Made by a program: the position numbers and the translations under genes. The notes under the pieces were generated by a model, which was given only the letters and a program-made list of their open reading frames with translations, did no database searches and was not told the DNA's origin. Shown here piece after piece: positions 9,071 to 17,943 of a stretch of 64,000 nt of DNA. How positions within the stretch are numbered: the stretch's first letter is position 1; every line of letters begins with the position of its first letter. This stretch comes from Tamilnaduibacter salinus (GTDB lineage: Bacteria > Pseudomonadota > Gammaproteobacteria > Pseudomonadales > Oleiphilaceae): contig NZ_QEKQ01000010.1 in the NCBI RefSeq assembly GCF_003096655.1, forward strand, positions 62,001 through 126,000, given 5' to 3'.

Positions 9071-9895
9071 TTAAAGCGAAAAGACCCGCGCAGCATTCCC
9101 ACCGAGGAAATCGTTCCGGGCCTCTTCGTCGAGCGGCAGGGTGTCGATATCCGCCAGACAACGCTCTGGCGTAATCATGGGCCAGTTGGAGCCAAACAGT
9201 ACTTTTCTGCGCCCATGACCGGCCATGAACCGGACCAGCTCCGGCGGATAGCGTTTGACGGTGTAGGCGGAGGTGTCGATATAGACATTGGCATGCTTGG
9301 TGGCCACCGCCACCATCTCCTCCGTCCAGGGGTACCCCACGTGTCCGCCGACAATAACCAGCTCGGGAAAATCGATCGCCACCTGGTCGATGTGCGGAAT
9401 GGGCCGCCCCACATCCGAGGGCATCAGCGGCCCAGTGTGACCGACCTGGGTGCAGAACGGCACCCCCAGCTCACAGCATTCGGCAAACACCGGGTAAAAC
9501 CGCGCGTGAGTCGGCGGCAGTTCCCACAGCCAGGGCAACACGCGAACGCCCTTAAAGCCCAACTCCTTCACGCAGCGCCGGATCTCTCGCACCGCGTCCA
9601 TAGGCCGGGCAATGTTCACGGAACCGACGCCCACGAGCCGATCCGGCGCTTCGTTGACGAATGCCGCCACTTCATCGTTGGAAATCAGATCACCCTGGGG
9701 ACCAGTCCAGGCCGAAATCAGGCTCTTGCTGACACCTGCCCGGTCCATGGCGTCCGTCGTTACCGACACAGGCAACTCTCGGTCCGAGGCGGTAATACTG
9801 TCCGACTGGTCCCGCGTCCAGCGACGCAACGAATCCAGCATGGGGTGATTCACCAGACGGGTCGTCGGATGCTGTGCCCAAGCGTCAACGATCAT
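9071..9895 (-). CDS. amidohydrolase-2 family protein with altered metal ligands
   Basis: A 274-residue TIM-barrel protein of the amidohydrolase_2 (PF04909-type) family, related to decarboxylases and lactonases. The ATG at 9895 is chosen because TCCTCC complement (9903-9908) gives a strong ribosome site 7 bases upstream; an ATG at 9940 has none. The family normally opens with DxHxH; here the start reads MIVDAWAQHP. VGGHVGYPW supplies one expected His, but the usual GSDWP near the end is GSNWP. Metal-free or altered metal chemistry is therefore possible. Convergent with the quinone reductase; no obvious operon partner. Confidence 0.75.
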   Translation of the reverse strand: MIVDAWAQHPTTRLVNHPMLDSLRRWTRDQSDSITASDRELPVSVTTDAMDRAGVSKSLISAWTGPQGDLISNDEVAAFVNEAPDRLVGVGSVNIARPMDAVREIRRCVKELGFKGVRVLPWLWELPPTHARFYPVFAECCELGVPFCTQVGHTGPLMPSDVGRPIPHIDQVAIDFPELVIVGGHVGYPWTEEMVAVATKHANVYIDTSAYTVKRYPPELVRFMAGHGRRKVLFGSNWPMITPERCLADIDTLPLDEEARNDFLGGNAARVFSL

Positions 9896-10027
9896 GGCGG
9901 CGTCCTCCTGATTGGCCGGTATCGCGATGGGATCATCCACTCCTTAAAGAGTGAATGACAAATCATCCTTTCATGCACCCAATCTAAGGGGTGTGCGGCC
10001 GGCGCACAACCAATACCTTCAGACAGC

Positions 10028-10420
10028 TCATGAATCGCCCAAGCGCCGCCGGTAGGAATAAAGGCCATACAAAGCGGAGATCGCAAAGGCCAGAATCGCT
10101 GGAATGGACAGCGCCACAAACCCCAGATACCGAAAGAGAATGGCGCCGATGCCGCTGCCGGCAATAAAACCGCCGACAATCAGCAGAAACAGAATGGCTT
10201 TACGACGATCAAACGGCACGCCTCGCAGTCGCGCACCAACCATCAACCCGAGATCCGTAATGATGCCCGTCAGATGCGTGGTCCGGACAAGGGCATCACT
10301 GTAGCGGGTGACAAGCCCGTTCTGTAAGCCGCAGGCTGCCGAAGCGAGATAGTGCCCCCAGAAGGATCCATCCAGCAGCGCGGCCATCGCGGCCAGAATC
10401 AACAGGCCCTCAAGGATCAA
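10028..10420 (-). pseudogene. N-terminally truncated DUF1275 (YoaK-like) membrane protein
   Basis: The 130-residue frame matches only the C-terminal half of DUF1275 proteins (usually about 220-240 residues). The hallmark AACGLQNGLVTRYSDALVRT is followed by THLTGIITDLG and three membrane helices. The expected N-terminal half with its SGN motif is absent: immediately upstream lies the DUF1127 gene in another frame. In-frame coding continues up to about 10470 (HELIPRRLGRGRHYRFALIL) without an ATG. The only start in reach is a TTG at 10420 without a ribosome site. I read it as a deletion remnant; expression as a short membrane protein cannot be excluded. Confidence 0.6.
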
Positions 10421-10466
10421 CGCGAACCTGTAATGCCGGCCCCTACCAAGCCTCCTAGGTATAAGT

Positions 10467-10742
10467 TCATGCGCGGTCTTGATCGTTAAATCGCTGCCTC
10501 ATTGCCTCGATGTTCCGATCATGATTCAAGCCGCGCATTTGTTCTTCCAGCTTGGCGCGCTCGCCGGATCGCGTCAGTCCGACGTCCTCTCGTAATGCCG
10601 GCGGTAATGATCCCAGCTCAGCACCGGCAGCCTGCCGCTCACGAACCCGATGCCGCCACCGAGCAATCGCCTGGAGAGGGGACCACCGCGCTCGCCGTTC
10701 GCGAGACAGCATCATCATTGGGGCAGTCAGTATATAGGGCAT
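10467..10742 (-). CDS. DUF1127-like small basic protein
   Basis: A 91-residue basic protein. The C-terminal half fits the DUF1127 pattern (RQAAGAELGSLPPALREDVG then LTRSGERAKLEEQ), a helical module found in small regulatory or RNA-binding proteins of proteobacteria. GAGGTG precedes the ATG at 10742 at a short distance. It is divergent from a LysR gene starting near 10865, an arrangement repeated at 44.4-45.7 kb. Function unknown; some alphaproteobacterial members bind RNA and affect phosphate and carbon metabolism (family knowledge). Confidence 0.65.
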   Translation of the reverse strand: MPYILTAPMMMLSRERRARWSPLQAIARWRHRVRERQAAGAELGSLPPALREDVGLTRSGERAKLEEQMRGLNHDRNIEAMRQRFNDQDRA

Positions 10743-10864
10743 TTGTCACCTCGTTCTGAACCGGTGTGCTAACCTGATCCCAGGGTTCATTCCTATCGTC
10801 CTTGCTCAGGGGAGCTCCCACCAGCGACTTATACTTGGGGGCTTTCAAAAAAGGCTTGAAAGCG

Positions 10865-11776
10865 ATGCCCCGACCACTTCCTCCACTAAAGGCCTTAAGA
10901 GCCTTCGAGGTCGCCGCCCGCCAGGGGAGTTTCACCTTGGCCGCCGACGAACTGTGCGTAACACCAGCGGCTGTCAGCTACCAGGTGAAGCTCCTCGAAA
11001 GCTACCTCGGGGTCCGCCTGTTCCGTCGAAACGCACGACATCTCGTGCTGTCACACGCCGGAGCACAGATCATTCCCGAGGTCATGGAGGCTTTCCGACG
11101 CCTGTCACGCGCGACCGAGTCGTTCCGTCAGCCGGACGGCTATCAGATCCTTCGCGTCAGCGTTGCGCCGTCGCTTGTCTCACGCTGGCTCATTCCGCGT
11201 ATGAATGACTTCCGCCAACGTCATCCAGAAATCGAACTCCAGATCGACGCCCGCGAACGGCTCGTGGATATGCGCCGCGAAGACGTGGATGTGGCGTTGC
11301 GATTTGGCACAGGCGACTACGACAGCTGTTGCGTCGACTCCCTCCCCCCATTAACCAGTTTCCCCGTCTGCAGCCCCGCTCTGGCGGACAACGGGCCAGC
11401 ACTCAACACAGTCGACGACATCGGCGCCTATCCGCTGATCCACGTTGAATGGCGCCACACCCGGCAACCCGTGCCGGACTGGAGCGAGTGGCTGGAGAAG
11501 GTCGGCGGGCCACCGGTCGATATGGATTCGGGGTCTCGATTCGGCCAACAGTCCCTGGCCTTGGACGCGGCAGTAGCGGGTCAGGGCCTGGCACTGGCCA
11601 ATGCATTGCTGGCCAACGATGACCTGGCCAGCGGTCGCCTTATCCGCCCACTGAACGAATCCGTACCTCTGGAGTACACCTATCACGTGACCTACCTCCC
11701 GGAGATGGCAGAGGTCCGGCGAGTTGCCGCCTTCCGTCAATGGGTGTTTAACGAGATCGGGATGGCGCCTGCGTGA
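10865..11776 (+). CDS. GcvA-like LysR-family regulator
   Basis: About 303 residues. The start RPLPPLKALRAFEVAARQGSF, the LCVTPAAVSYQVKLLESYLG helix-turn-helix and the LFRRNARHLVLSHAG wing are characteristic of the GcvA/AmpR/TrpI branch. The effector domain follows from residue about 95. The frame is open upstream to 10802, but the conserved N-terminus begins at the ATG at 10865. The ribosome site is weak. It is divergent from the DUF1127 gene, its most likely direct target. The GcvA branch often senses amino acids or cell-wall fragments; the effector here is unknown. Confidence 0.85.
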   Translation: MPRPLPPLKALRAFEVAARQGSFTLAADELCVTPAAVSYQVKLLESYLGVRLFRRNARHLVLSHAGAQIIPEVMEAFRRLSRATESFRQPDGYQILRVSVAPSLVSRWLIPRMNDFRQRHPEIELQIDARERLVDMRREDVDVALRFGTGDYDSCCVDSLPPLTSFPVCSPALADNGPALNTVDDIGAYPLIHVEWRHTRQPVPDWSEWLEKVGGPPVDMDSGSRFGQQSLALDAAVAGQGLALANALLANDDLASGRLIRPLNESVPLEYTYHVTYLPEMAEVRRVAAFRQWVFNEIGMAPA

Positions 11777-11802
11777 GAGACTCCTTTCTGCCTCTCCATC
11801 AA

Positions 11803-12009
11803 TCATTCCCCATCCCTTCCCGAAAAGGCATACGCCGCCAACTTGCGAGCGCTGTCGAGATGAATGAAGGCATTCGCGCCACGCGAGAAGAGCGCATAAT
11901 GCCCCGGCGCCACTTCCTGAGCCGGAAACGGGTTGCTACCGAAACCGGTTTCGGCCCGCAACTGACCAATTGCTGCCCAAACCGCTTTAAGGATGACCAA
12001 GTCGTTCAA
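11803..12009 (-). CDS. small hypothetical protein, possibly frameshifted
   Basis: A 68-codon frame with protein-like composition (FGSNPFPAQEVAPGHYALFS, then AFIHLDSARKLAAYAFSG). The only in-frame start is a TTG at 12009 with no ribosome site. In the adjacent frame directly upstream, coding-like sequence ends ...RLYDAGASKMDGI-stop. One added base would fuse the two (KMDG-HLNDLVILKAVW), so the gene may carry a single-base deletion. No family recognised. It converges on the LysR gene ending at 11776. Confidence 0.35.
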   Translation of the reverse strand: MNDLVILKAVWAAIGQLRAETGFGSNPFPAQEVAPGHYALFSRGANAFIHLDSARKLAAYAFSGRDGE

Positions 12010-12374
12010 ATGCCGTCCATTTTGCTGGCCCCCGCATCATAGAGACGCGAGAGAGCTCTTTCCTGCCACAATTCACAACGTTATCCACAGGTTTTGTGAG
12101 CAACTGCCTCGCGAGGGCTTGCGCTCCCTAACCGCCCTGGATCACAGCCGGAACAGGGGCCCAGCGGGGAGCGACCTCGCGTCAGAGCAACGGGCATACA
12201 GGTCACGGCACCACCCCCAACGCACCCTCTGGCAAGTGATTCAAGTTGTCAGCGATCGTTTCGCCTTGCGAACCCAGGAGGCGTATCAGTTTTCGGATGG
12301 CAGCGTTCCGCAGTATGATCCAGACTGAGGAGATTCAGGGAATTCCACTTTCACCAGGACGTCAGAGATCAACC
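12010..12374. other. intergenic region, no gene supported
   Basis: About 365 bases upstream of the PilZ gene. Open frames here lack ribosome sites and recognisable motifs. A single perfect DnaA-box sequence TTATCCACA sits at 12081-12089, without companion boxes. The region presumably contains the promoter for the PilZ/phosphodiesterase unit; no clear -35/-10 pair was seen. Confidence 0.35.
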
Positions 12375-13703
12375 ATGAAAAGGATGCATGGGGAGTATCG
12401 CCGGCACGTACGATCCGGGATCCGTCTGCCGGTCAATTTAAGTTTTGCCAACCACACCATTGCAACCAGAACACTCGACATATCGGCCGGCGGCTTACGC
12501 CTGAAAATACCGGATCAGCTCGCCATCCAACCCGGCGAGGTCGTTGACGTTGATTTTCGCGACAAGGCCGGCATGAGGGTGACCGCGACAGTGGCGCACT
12601 CCGGCAAGTCCCACATCGGCTTACAGCTTGACCGCAATCGCTTTTCGAAACAGCAGCTGAATGAACTCTCGAACGCGTCACCCTCCTGGCAACGCCTGAC
12701 CACCCAAGCCAAACGCGGGCTTTGGACACACTGTCGGCGCCTCGCCATTCTATTAGCCAACACCGGGTTGCGGCCTGTCATACATGCCCTGGTCCGGCCG
12801 CAGTTTCTGTTTGCCGTTTACGGAAACAGGCAACAGGTTGAAACCTATTTCACCCCTAGGATGGCCCGGTTCATGCCGTCCAATATCGTCCTTGGATTCA
12901 TTCGCCAGGGCGGTGCGCGCGGCCTCTTGGTGGCGCCACAGTTTCTGGAAGAGGAACTACAGGCGGAGTCTGACAAGGTCCGGCTCTTTCTGGAGCGATT
13001 GCAACGGGACTACCCCAACGCGCAGCGGATTGCCCTGGTTGGCCGGCTTCCCAACTTCGTCAAGAAAGCAGGCCTTGATATTTCCGGGCCACTGGTCGAG
13101 GGGAGCCTGGGGACGCGATACATGATCTGGGACGTGGCGCGGCAAATGCGCGAGCGCTCCCAGTACTGCCAGCAGAACAGTATTGTTGTCCTGGGCGGAG
13201 CCGGGCGCATCGGTAATGCGGTGTGCCGGGATCTCACGAGCCTGTTTGAGACAGTGATCGGCCTTGACCCGCGCTACGAGGAAGACAGGCATATCACCAC
13301 CGACCATGGCACGGTATTACAAACGGCCAATCTGGCCCACCTCCACGACGAAAAACTCTACATCGGGTTAACCCATCATGGCGACGCGGTGCTGGATTTT
13401 TACACGCACATCCCTCCGGGTGCTCTGATCGCCGACGACACCCACCCCTGTATCAGCCTGGAGGCCCGGGAGCGCCTGCGGCAACGGCAGATTTCCGTGG
13501 AAAAGGTGGTGCTCTCGCACGAGGACTTCCTGATGTGGCCGCGCATGCCGGCGTGGAACAGCCGGGATATTCCGGGCTGCCTGGTTGAAGCCCTGATACT
13601 GCTGCGCCAACCGGCGGTTGGCGAAAGCGACTTTTCCGCCTTTTGTGACGAGGCGAAGTTTCTGGGGTTCACCGGCCACCTGATCAGGCCTCTGGACGAA
13701 TAG
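12375..13703 (+). CDS. PilZ domain fused to a Rossmann-fold domain
   Basis: A 442-residue soluble protein. Residues about 5-100 form a PilZ domain with both c-di-GMP motifs: RxxxR (RRHVR) and DxSxxG (DISAGG). The C-terminal half contains a dinucleotide-binding glycine loop (VVLGGAGRIGNAV) followed by an acidic residue at the next strand end (IGLDPRYEED), like shikimate- or acyl-ACP-reductase-type NAD(P) domains. The region between is not recognised. The ATG at 12375 is the first start before the conserved PilZ sequence; the frame is open upstream to 12246. The phosphodiesterase gene begins 21 bases downstream, implying an operon. Inference: an enzyme or NAD(P)-sensing effector switched by c-di-GMP. 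Confidence 0.75.
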   Translation: MKRMHGEYRRHVRSGIRLPVNLSFANHTIATRTLDISAGGLRLKIPDQLAIQPGEVVDVDFRDKAGMRVTATVAHSGKSHIGLQLDRNRFSKQQLNELSNASPSWQRLTTQAKRGLWTHCRRLAILLANTGLRPVIHALVRPQFLFAVYGNRQQVETYFTPRMARFMPSNIVLGFIRQGGARGLLVAPQFLEEELQAESDKVRLFLERLQRDYPNAQRIALVGRLPNFVKKAGLDISGPLVEGSLGTRYMIWDVARQMRERSQYCQQNSIVVLGGAGRIGNAVCRDLTSLFETVIGLDPRYEEDRHITTDHGTVLQTANLAHLHDEKLYIGLTHHGDAVLDFYTHIPPGALIADDTHPCISLEARERLRQRQISVEKVVLSHEDFLMWPRMPAWNSRDIPGCLVEALILLRQPAVGESDFSAFCDEAKFLGFTGHLIRPLDE

Positions 13704-13724
13704 AATGAGCAGGATTGCTCCACG

Positions 13725-16313
13725 ATGACAGAGCACCAATGGACAGCAGGGCTGGGAGTCTGCGACTTTCTACCACACAGACTCCTGGCCGCAGTACTAC
13801 TCCTGTGTGCCTTTACCGCCAACGCAGACGAACTGACTGTTCGGGGCGACGTCGGTCATTACACCTTGAATGACCGCATCACTTACCTGCCGGACGGCGA
13901 CCAAACGATTGATCAGGTCACACAACAGGAACAGTGGCAGGAAAAACACGATGACAGTGTACTGAACCTGGGATTCACCGATCAGGCCGTCTGGCTCAGG
14001 ACATCCCTACGCATTCCGACATCTCTGACCCAGCAGTGGTATCTGGTGATTCCCTACCCACTTCTGGAGGAGGTGGATCTCTTCCTACTCCGTGACGGCC
14101 AGCAGCCAGCGTTCTACCACATCAACCGCCAGCAGGCCGAACGCCAGCGGGAACAGGCTCATAGCTATCAGATCGCCCTGCCCTTACCACAGGCATTGAG
14201 CGGTCGCGTGGATGTGTTCCTGAGGGCGCAGTCAGCCACTTCGCTGCAGGTGCCGGTGGCGCTGTGGCGGGAAGATCATCTGCTAAACCGCTTTTCCCGG
14301 GAAAGTCTCTATTGGGGGGTCTACTTTGGCGCTCTATGCGCCCTGGTGATCTACAACCTGTTTCTTTTCCTCTCCATCCGGGATTCGGCCTACGGCTATT
14401 ACGTGCTGTACATCGTTTCGATCAGCCTGCTGATGCTCTGTATCTCCGGGGTCGGTAGCGCCTGGCTCTGGTCCGGCCAGCCGCTTCTGACACGCTATGC
14501 CCTGCCGGTCAGCACCGGGCTGGTGTCTCTGTGTGCTGTGATGTTCGCCCGAAGCTTCCTGAGATGGCGGGAGATCTCCGCTCGCTGGGACCGGAGCATG
14601 AAGATCGCCGCCACCCTGGCCGGGATTCTCGTCGTCTATACCTGGATCGACCCCATACACGGAGCGCTGTTTGCCGGTCTGCTCGGCTTCCTGGTGGTCG
14701 TGCTACTTATTGCTGTGGGGATCGCCGGCCTGAGGGCAGGCATTGCTATTGCCCGTTATTTTGTCCTGGCCTGGGCCGCCTTCGCCCTGGGTGCTTCACT
14801 GTATCTTCTGAGTGTTTTCAACGTTTTGCCGGTCAACATCCTCACCAACCATGCCATGCAGGTTGGTTCTGCCGCCGAAGTGCTGTTGCTGTCCTTCGCC
14901 CTGGCCCACCGGATCAAAGACGAACGGGCACGCAAGCTGGCAGCGCTGCGCAGACAACAGCGCGCCGAGCGGCAGGTTCAGGATCTGGAACTGCAGTCCC
15001 TGGAACAGGCCATGCACGATTCAACCACCGGGATGCCGAATGCGTCCTTGCTCAACCAGCAGTTGCAGGCGGTGATCGGCCAGGATAAACGGGCCGCGCT
15101 CGTACTGGTCAACTATCCCCAGGTTAAGGAAATTGCGTCGAGCATGGGCTACAACCTGGCGGAGTCAATGTTTCGCGAGTTAGTGAAAAAGCTCAACCAC
15201 AGGCTCGAAGGCCAGACCGGGGCCATTTGCCTCGAGAACAAGCAGCCCGCTTTCATTGCGATTCCCGAATTCTCTTCAGCAGCGTTTCTGATCGAACTCG
15301 ACCACCTGACAGACACTCTGGAACCCTTCGTCGAACAGGTAGTCGGGCACCATGAGGTCTCGGTGCACACCGTCAGGTTGCCTGTGCTCATGAACCTGCA
15401 CTCTGGCGTGGCGATTACACCGGAGCACGGCGACAGCCCGGAAATTCTGTATCAGCATGCCCTGGCAGCACGGGATCGCAGCGAGTCGAGCAAGGTTCCG
15501 GTGCAGGTCTATAACAAGGCCATCTCCGACTTCGCACGGCGGCGTCTGGATCTGATGACCGCCTTACCACCGGCCATCGAAGCTGGCGAACTGGAACTGT
15601 ATCTGCAACCGCAGATGAACCGGACCGGTCAGACCCTGGTCGGCGTGGAAATGCTGTTGCGCTGGCACAGCGGGCAATTTGGCACCGTCCCCACCTGGGA
15701 AGTGATCGAGATTGCCGAAAGCGCTGGCCTGATTGATCTGCTATCCCGTTACGTCGTGGCGCAGGCCTGCAAGACCATGCAAACGCTGCGGGAACGGGAC
15801 CTGGAGATTACCGGCAGCATCAACCTGTCGGTTCAGAATCTCACCAATCATCATTTTGTGCCTGAGGCAATGGCCAGAATCAGGGAGCACGACATCCCCA
15901 CGAACAGCATGATTTTCGAGGTGACCGAAACCTCAATGATGCACAACATGGAATCCGTCATTGGATCGCTGCAGCTTATCGCCGACAGCGGCTGCAGGAT
16001 TGCCCTGGATGATTTTGGCACAGGCTATTCTTCACTGGCCTATTTGAGCCGCCTGCCCATTCATGAGCTGAAGATTGATCGTTGCTTCATCAGTAAGATG
16101 TGTACCAACCGGAATGACCTGGGCATTGTCAAAAACACCCTGAAACTGGCCCGAACGCTCAACCTGGAAGCCGTGGCCGAAGGCGTCGAGGACAACGCCA
16201 CCATGGAACGGCTCACTGAACTGGGCTGCCACCGTTTGCAGGGGTACGTGTTTGCCAAGCCGATGCCGCTGGAAACGTTCTGCGATTGGGCACTGGAACA
16301 CAGCCTCAGCTGA
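13725..16313 (+). CDS. 7TMR-DISM c-di-GMP phosphodiesterase (degenerate GGDEF, intact EAL)
   Basis: 862 residues: signal peptide (to about residue 35), periplasmic 7TMR-DISMED2 domain (about 40-185), seven transmembrane helices (about 195-400), a coiled coil, a degenerate GGDEF domain in which the signature is lost (IPEF), and an EAL domain (about 605-850). The EAL domain keeps the catalytic set: EML for the EAL motif, NLS, FEVTE, DDFGTG, LKID and EGVE. So it should hydrolyse c-di-GMP. The upstream ATG at 13725 is the only usable start before the signal peptide. Codons 11-21 derive from a mobile-repeat relic (see the repeat entry). Probably co-transcribed with the PilZ gene. Confidence 0.87.
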   Translation: MTEHQWTAGLGVCDFLPHRLLAAVLLLCAFTANADELTVRGDVGHYTLNDRITYLPDGDQTIDQVTQQEQWQEKHDDSVLNLGFTDQAVWLRTSLRIPTSLTQQWYLVIPYPLLEEVDLFLLRDGQQPAFYHINRQQAERQREQAHSYQIALPLPQALSGRVDVFLRAQSATSLQVPVALWREDHLLNRFSRESLYWGVYFGALCALVIYNLFLFLSIRDSAYGYYVLYIVSISLLMLCISGVGSAWLWSGQPLLTRYALPVSTGLVSLCAVMFARSFLRWREISARWDRSMKIAATLAGILVVYTWIDPIHGALFAGLLGFLVVVLLIAVGIAGLRAGIAIARYFVLAWAAFALGASLYLLSVFNVLPVNILTNHAMQVGSAAEVLLLSFALAHRIKDERARKLAALRRQQRAERQVQDLELQSLEQAMHDSTTGMPNASLLNQQLQAVIGQDKRAALVLVNYPQVKEIASSMGYNLAESMFRELVKKLNHRLEGQTGAICLENKQPAFIAIPEFSSAAFLIELDHLTDTLEPFVEQVVGHHEVSVHTVRLPVLMNLHSGVAITPEHGDSPEILYQHALAARDRSESSKVPVQVYNKAISDFARRRLDLMTALPPAIEAGELELYLQPQMNRTGQTLVGVEMLLRWHSGQFGTVPTWEVIEIAESAGLIDLLSRYVVAQACKTMQTLRERDLEITGSINLSVQNLTNHHFVPEAMARIREHDIPTNSMIFEVTETSMMHNMESVIGSLQLIADSGCRIALDDFGTGYSSLAYLSRLPIHELKIDRCFISKMCTNRNDLGIVKNTLKLARTLNLEAVAEGVEDNATMERLTELGCHRLQGYVFAKPMPLETFCDWALEHSLS
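13755..13785 (+). repeat. relic of the 163-bp MITE-like element
   Basis: GGAGTCTG (13755-13762) and CAGACTCC (13778-13785) bound a 31-base segment. Bases 13761-13785 match the right end of the element at 54013-54175 except for three bases (ACA for GCG). TG flanks both sides. It looks like an internally deleted copy and lies inside coding sequence, encoding residues 11-21 (GVCDFLPHRLL) of the phosphodiesterase. Confidence 0.6.
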
Positions 16314-16464
16314 GTAGCCGGGGCGACACCATGAGCCTCAAGCGTTCGGCAGACGGGAGCCAGAAGAGAGTCACGCACCCGCTGTGATTCCACGCCATAA
16401 TGTTGATTCCAGCTGCGGTTTATCACCTAACATAGAGTCTAAACACCGTATAAGGGGAGCCAGT

Positions 16465-17943
16465 TTGTCGTCGTTGCCTGACCGACTCCGCCAACACCTG
16501 CGGGATATCATTTCCCTTCGACCGCAGGTCGGCCTCGTACTGGGGCCTGTGGCGTTTCTGACCATGTTGTGGATGCCGACGCCCCAGGGTCTCTCGGATT
16601 CTGCCTGGCAAGTGCTTGCCCTGACACTGTTGATGGCCAGCTGGTGGGTAACGGAAGCGGCTCCGTTGGCGGTGACCGCTCTGCTCCCGATCACACTCCT
16701 GCCCCTTCTTGGCATTCAGGGTATCCAGCAGGCGGCGGCACCGTATGCCAATCCCCTCATCTTTCTCTTCCTCGGTGGTTTCATCATCGCCGGTGCAATT
16801 CAGCGCTGGGACCTCCACCGCCGGCTGTCACTGCTCGTTCTGTCTCTATCCGGAACCCGCCCCGATCGGGTCGTGGCCGGATTCATGATCGCCACGGCGA
16901 TACTCAGCATGTGGGTCAGTAACACGGCCACCAGTGCACTGATGGTGCCCATCGGTCTGTCCGTACTGAAACTGCTGCACAGGGACGACGACACCCACCG
17001 AGACAACCTCAGCCTATGCCTGCTGCTGGGCATTGCCCTGGGGGCCAATATCGGCGGGATGGCGACGCTGATTGGGACCCCTCCCAATGCACTTCTCGCG
17101 GGATACCTCAGGAGCAATCACGACATCACCATCGGGTTTGGCCAGTGGATGCTCTTTGCGCTACCTCTGAGTATTGTTCTGCTGGCACTCGCCTGGCACC
17201 TGTTGACCCGCCACATCTACCCCATCGCCCATCATCCAATTGACGGTCTTTCAGCGCTGATCCATGAGCAGCGCCAGTCTCTGGGTCGCATGAGCCGCCC
17301 CGAGCGGCTTGTGGTCACGGTTTTTACGGGGGTGGCGCTGACGTGGCTGACACGGCCCCTTCTTCTCAACCTATGGCCCGGACTGGGCCTGACTGACGCC
17401 GGCATCGCCATCCTTGGCGCCGTCGCTCTGTTTGTGATTCCAATCCGATGGCGCCCACTGACAGCCGCAATGGACTGGGAGGCCACAAAGAGCATCCCCT
17501 GGGGCGTGCTACTTCTGGTCGGGGGTGGGCTCAGCCTTGGGAACGCCATTGAATCCAGCGGACTGGCGACGGCCATTGCCGCGGCTCTCCATGGCATGAC
17601 GGGCTGGCACTTCACCCTGGTCATTGCTGTGGTCGTTGCGACCATCATGGGGTTGAGTCACGTGACCAGCAATACGGCGACGACCGCCACCATGCTCCCG
17701 ATCGCCGCTTCGCTGGCAGTGGACCTGAATCTGGCCGTACCGCTACTCTGCGTCCCCGTCGCCCTTGCCGCCTCAAGCGCCTATATGCTGCCCGTCGCAA
17801 CGCCACCCAATGCCATCATATTCAGCAGCCAGTTGATCACGGTACCGCAAATGGTTCGTGCCGGGGCCAGCATCAGTCCGGCTGCATTGCTGCTGATCAC
17901 CGTCTGGACGCTGCTGTTCACGCCCCTTCTGGCAGGACAGTAG
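16465..17943 (+). CDS. DASS/SLC13-family anion (carboxylate) transporter
   Basis: About 492 residues and 11-12 membrane helices. The repeat motifs of the divalent-anion:sodium symporter family are visible: WVSNTATSALMVPIG in the first half and SHVTSNTATTATMLPIAASL in the second (SNT motifs that bind sodium and carboxylate). PLAVTALLPITLLPLLGI is also typical. The frame begins at GTG 16384, but TTG 16465 is preceded by AGGGGAG at 6 bases and begins just before the first helix, so I choose it. Expected function is Na+-coupled uptake of succinate, malate, citrate or sulfate; the exact substrate is unknown. Monocistronic in appearance. Confidence 0.85.
   Translation: MSSLPDRLRQHLRDIISLRPQVGLVLGPVAFLTMLWMPTPQGLSDSAWQVLALTLLMASWWVTEAAPLAVTALLPITLLPLLGIQGIQQAAAPYANPLIFLFLGGFIIAGAIQRWDLHRRLSLLVLSLSGTRPDRVVAGFMIATAILSMWVSNTATSALMVPIGLSVLKLLHRDDDTHRDNLSLCLLLGIALGANIGGMATLIGTPPNALLAGYLRSNHDITIGFGQWMLFALPLSIVLLALAWHLLTRHIYPIAHHPIDGLSALIHEQRQSLGRMSRPERLVVTVFTGVALTWLTRPLLLNLWPGLGLTDAGIAILGAVALFVIPIRWRPLTAAMDWEATKSIPWGVLLLVGGGLSLGNAIESSGLATAIAAALHGMTGWHFTLVIAVVVATIMGLSHVTSNTATTATMLPIAASLAVDLNLAVPLLCVPVALAASSAYMLPVATPPNAIIFSSQLITVPQMVRAGASISPAALLLITVWTLLFTPLLAGQ

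Noticed and set aside
12081-12089. Perfect DnaA box TTATCCACA, possible origin or regulatory site
   Set aside because: Only a single copy, with no companion boxes, AT-rich unwinding region or replication genes. One match of this length is expected by chance in a window of this size.
11993-12328. 111-codon plus-strand frame before the PilZ gene
   Set aside because: Composition rich in Arg/His/Cys, no ribosome site and no recognisable motif.
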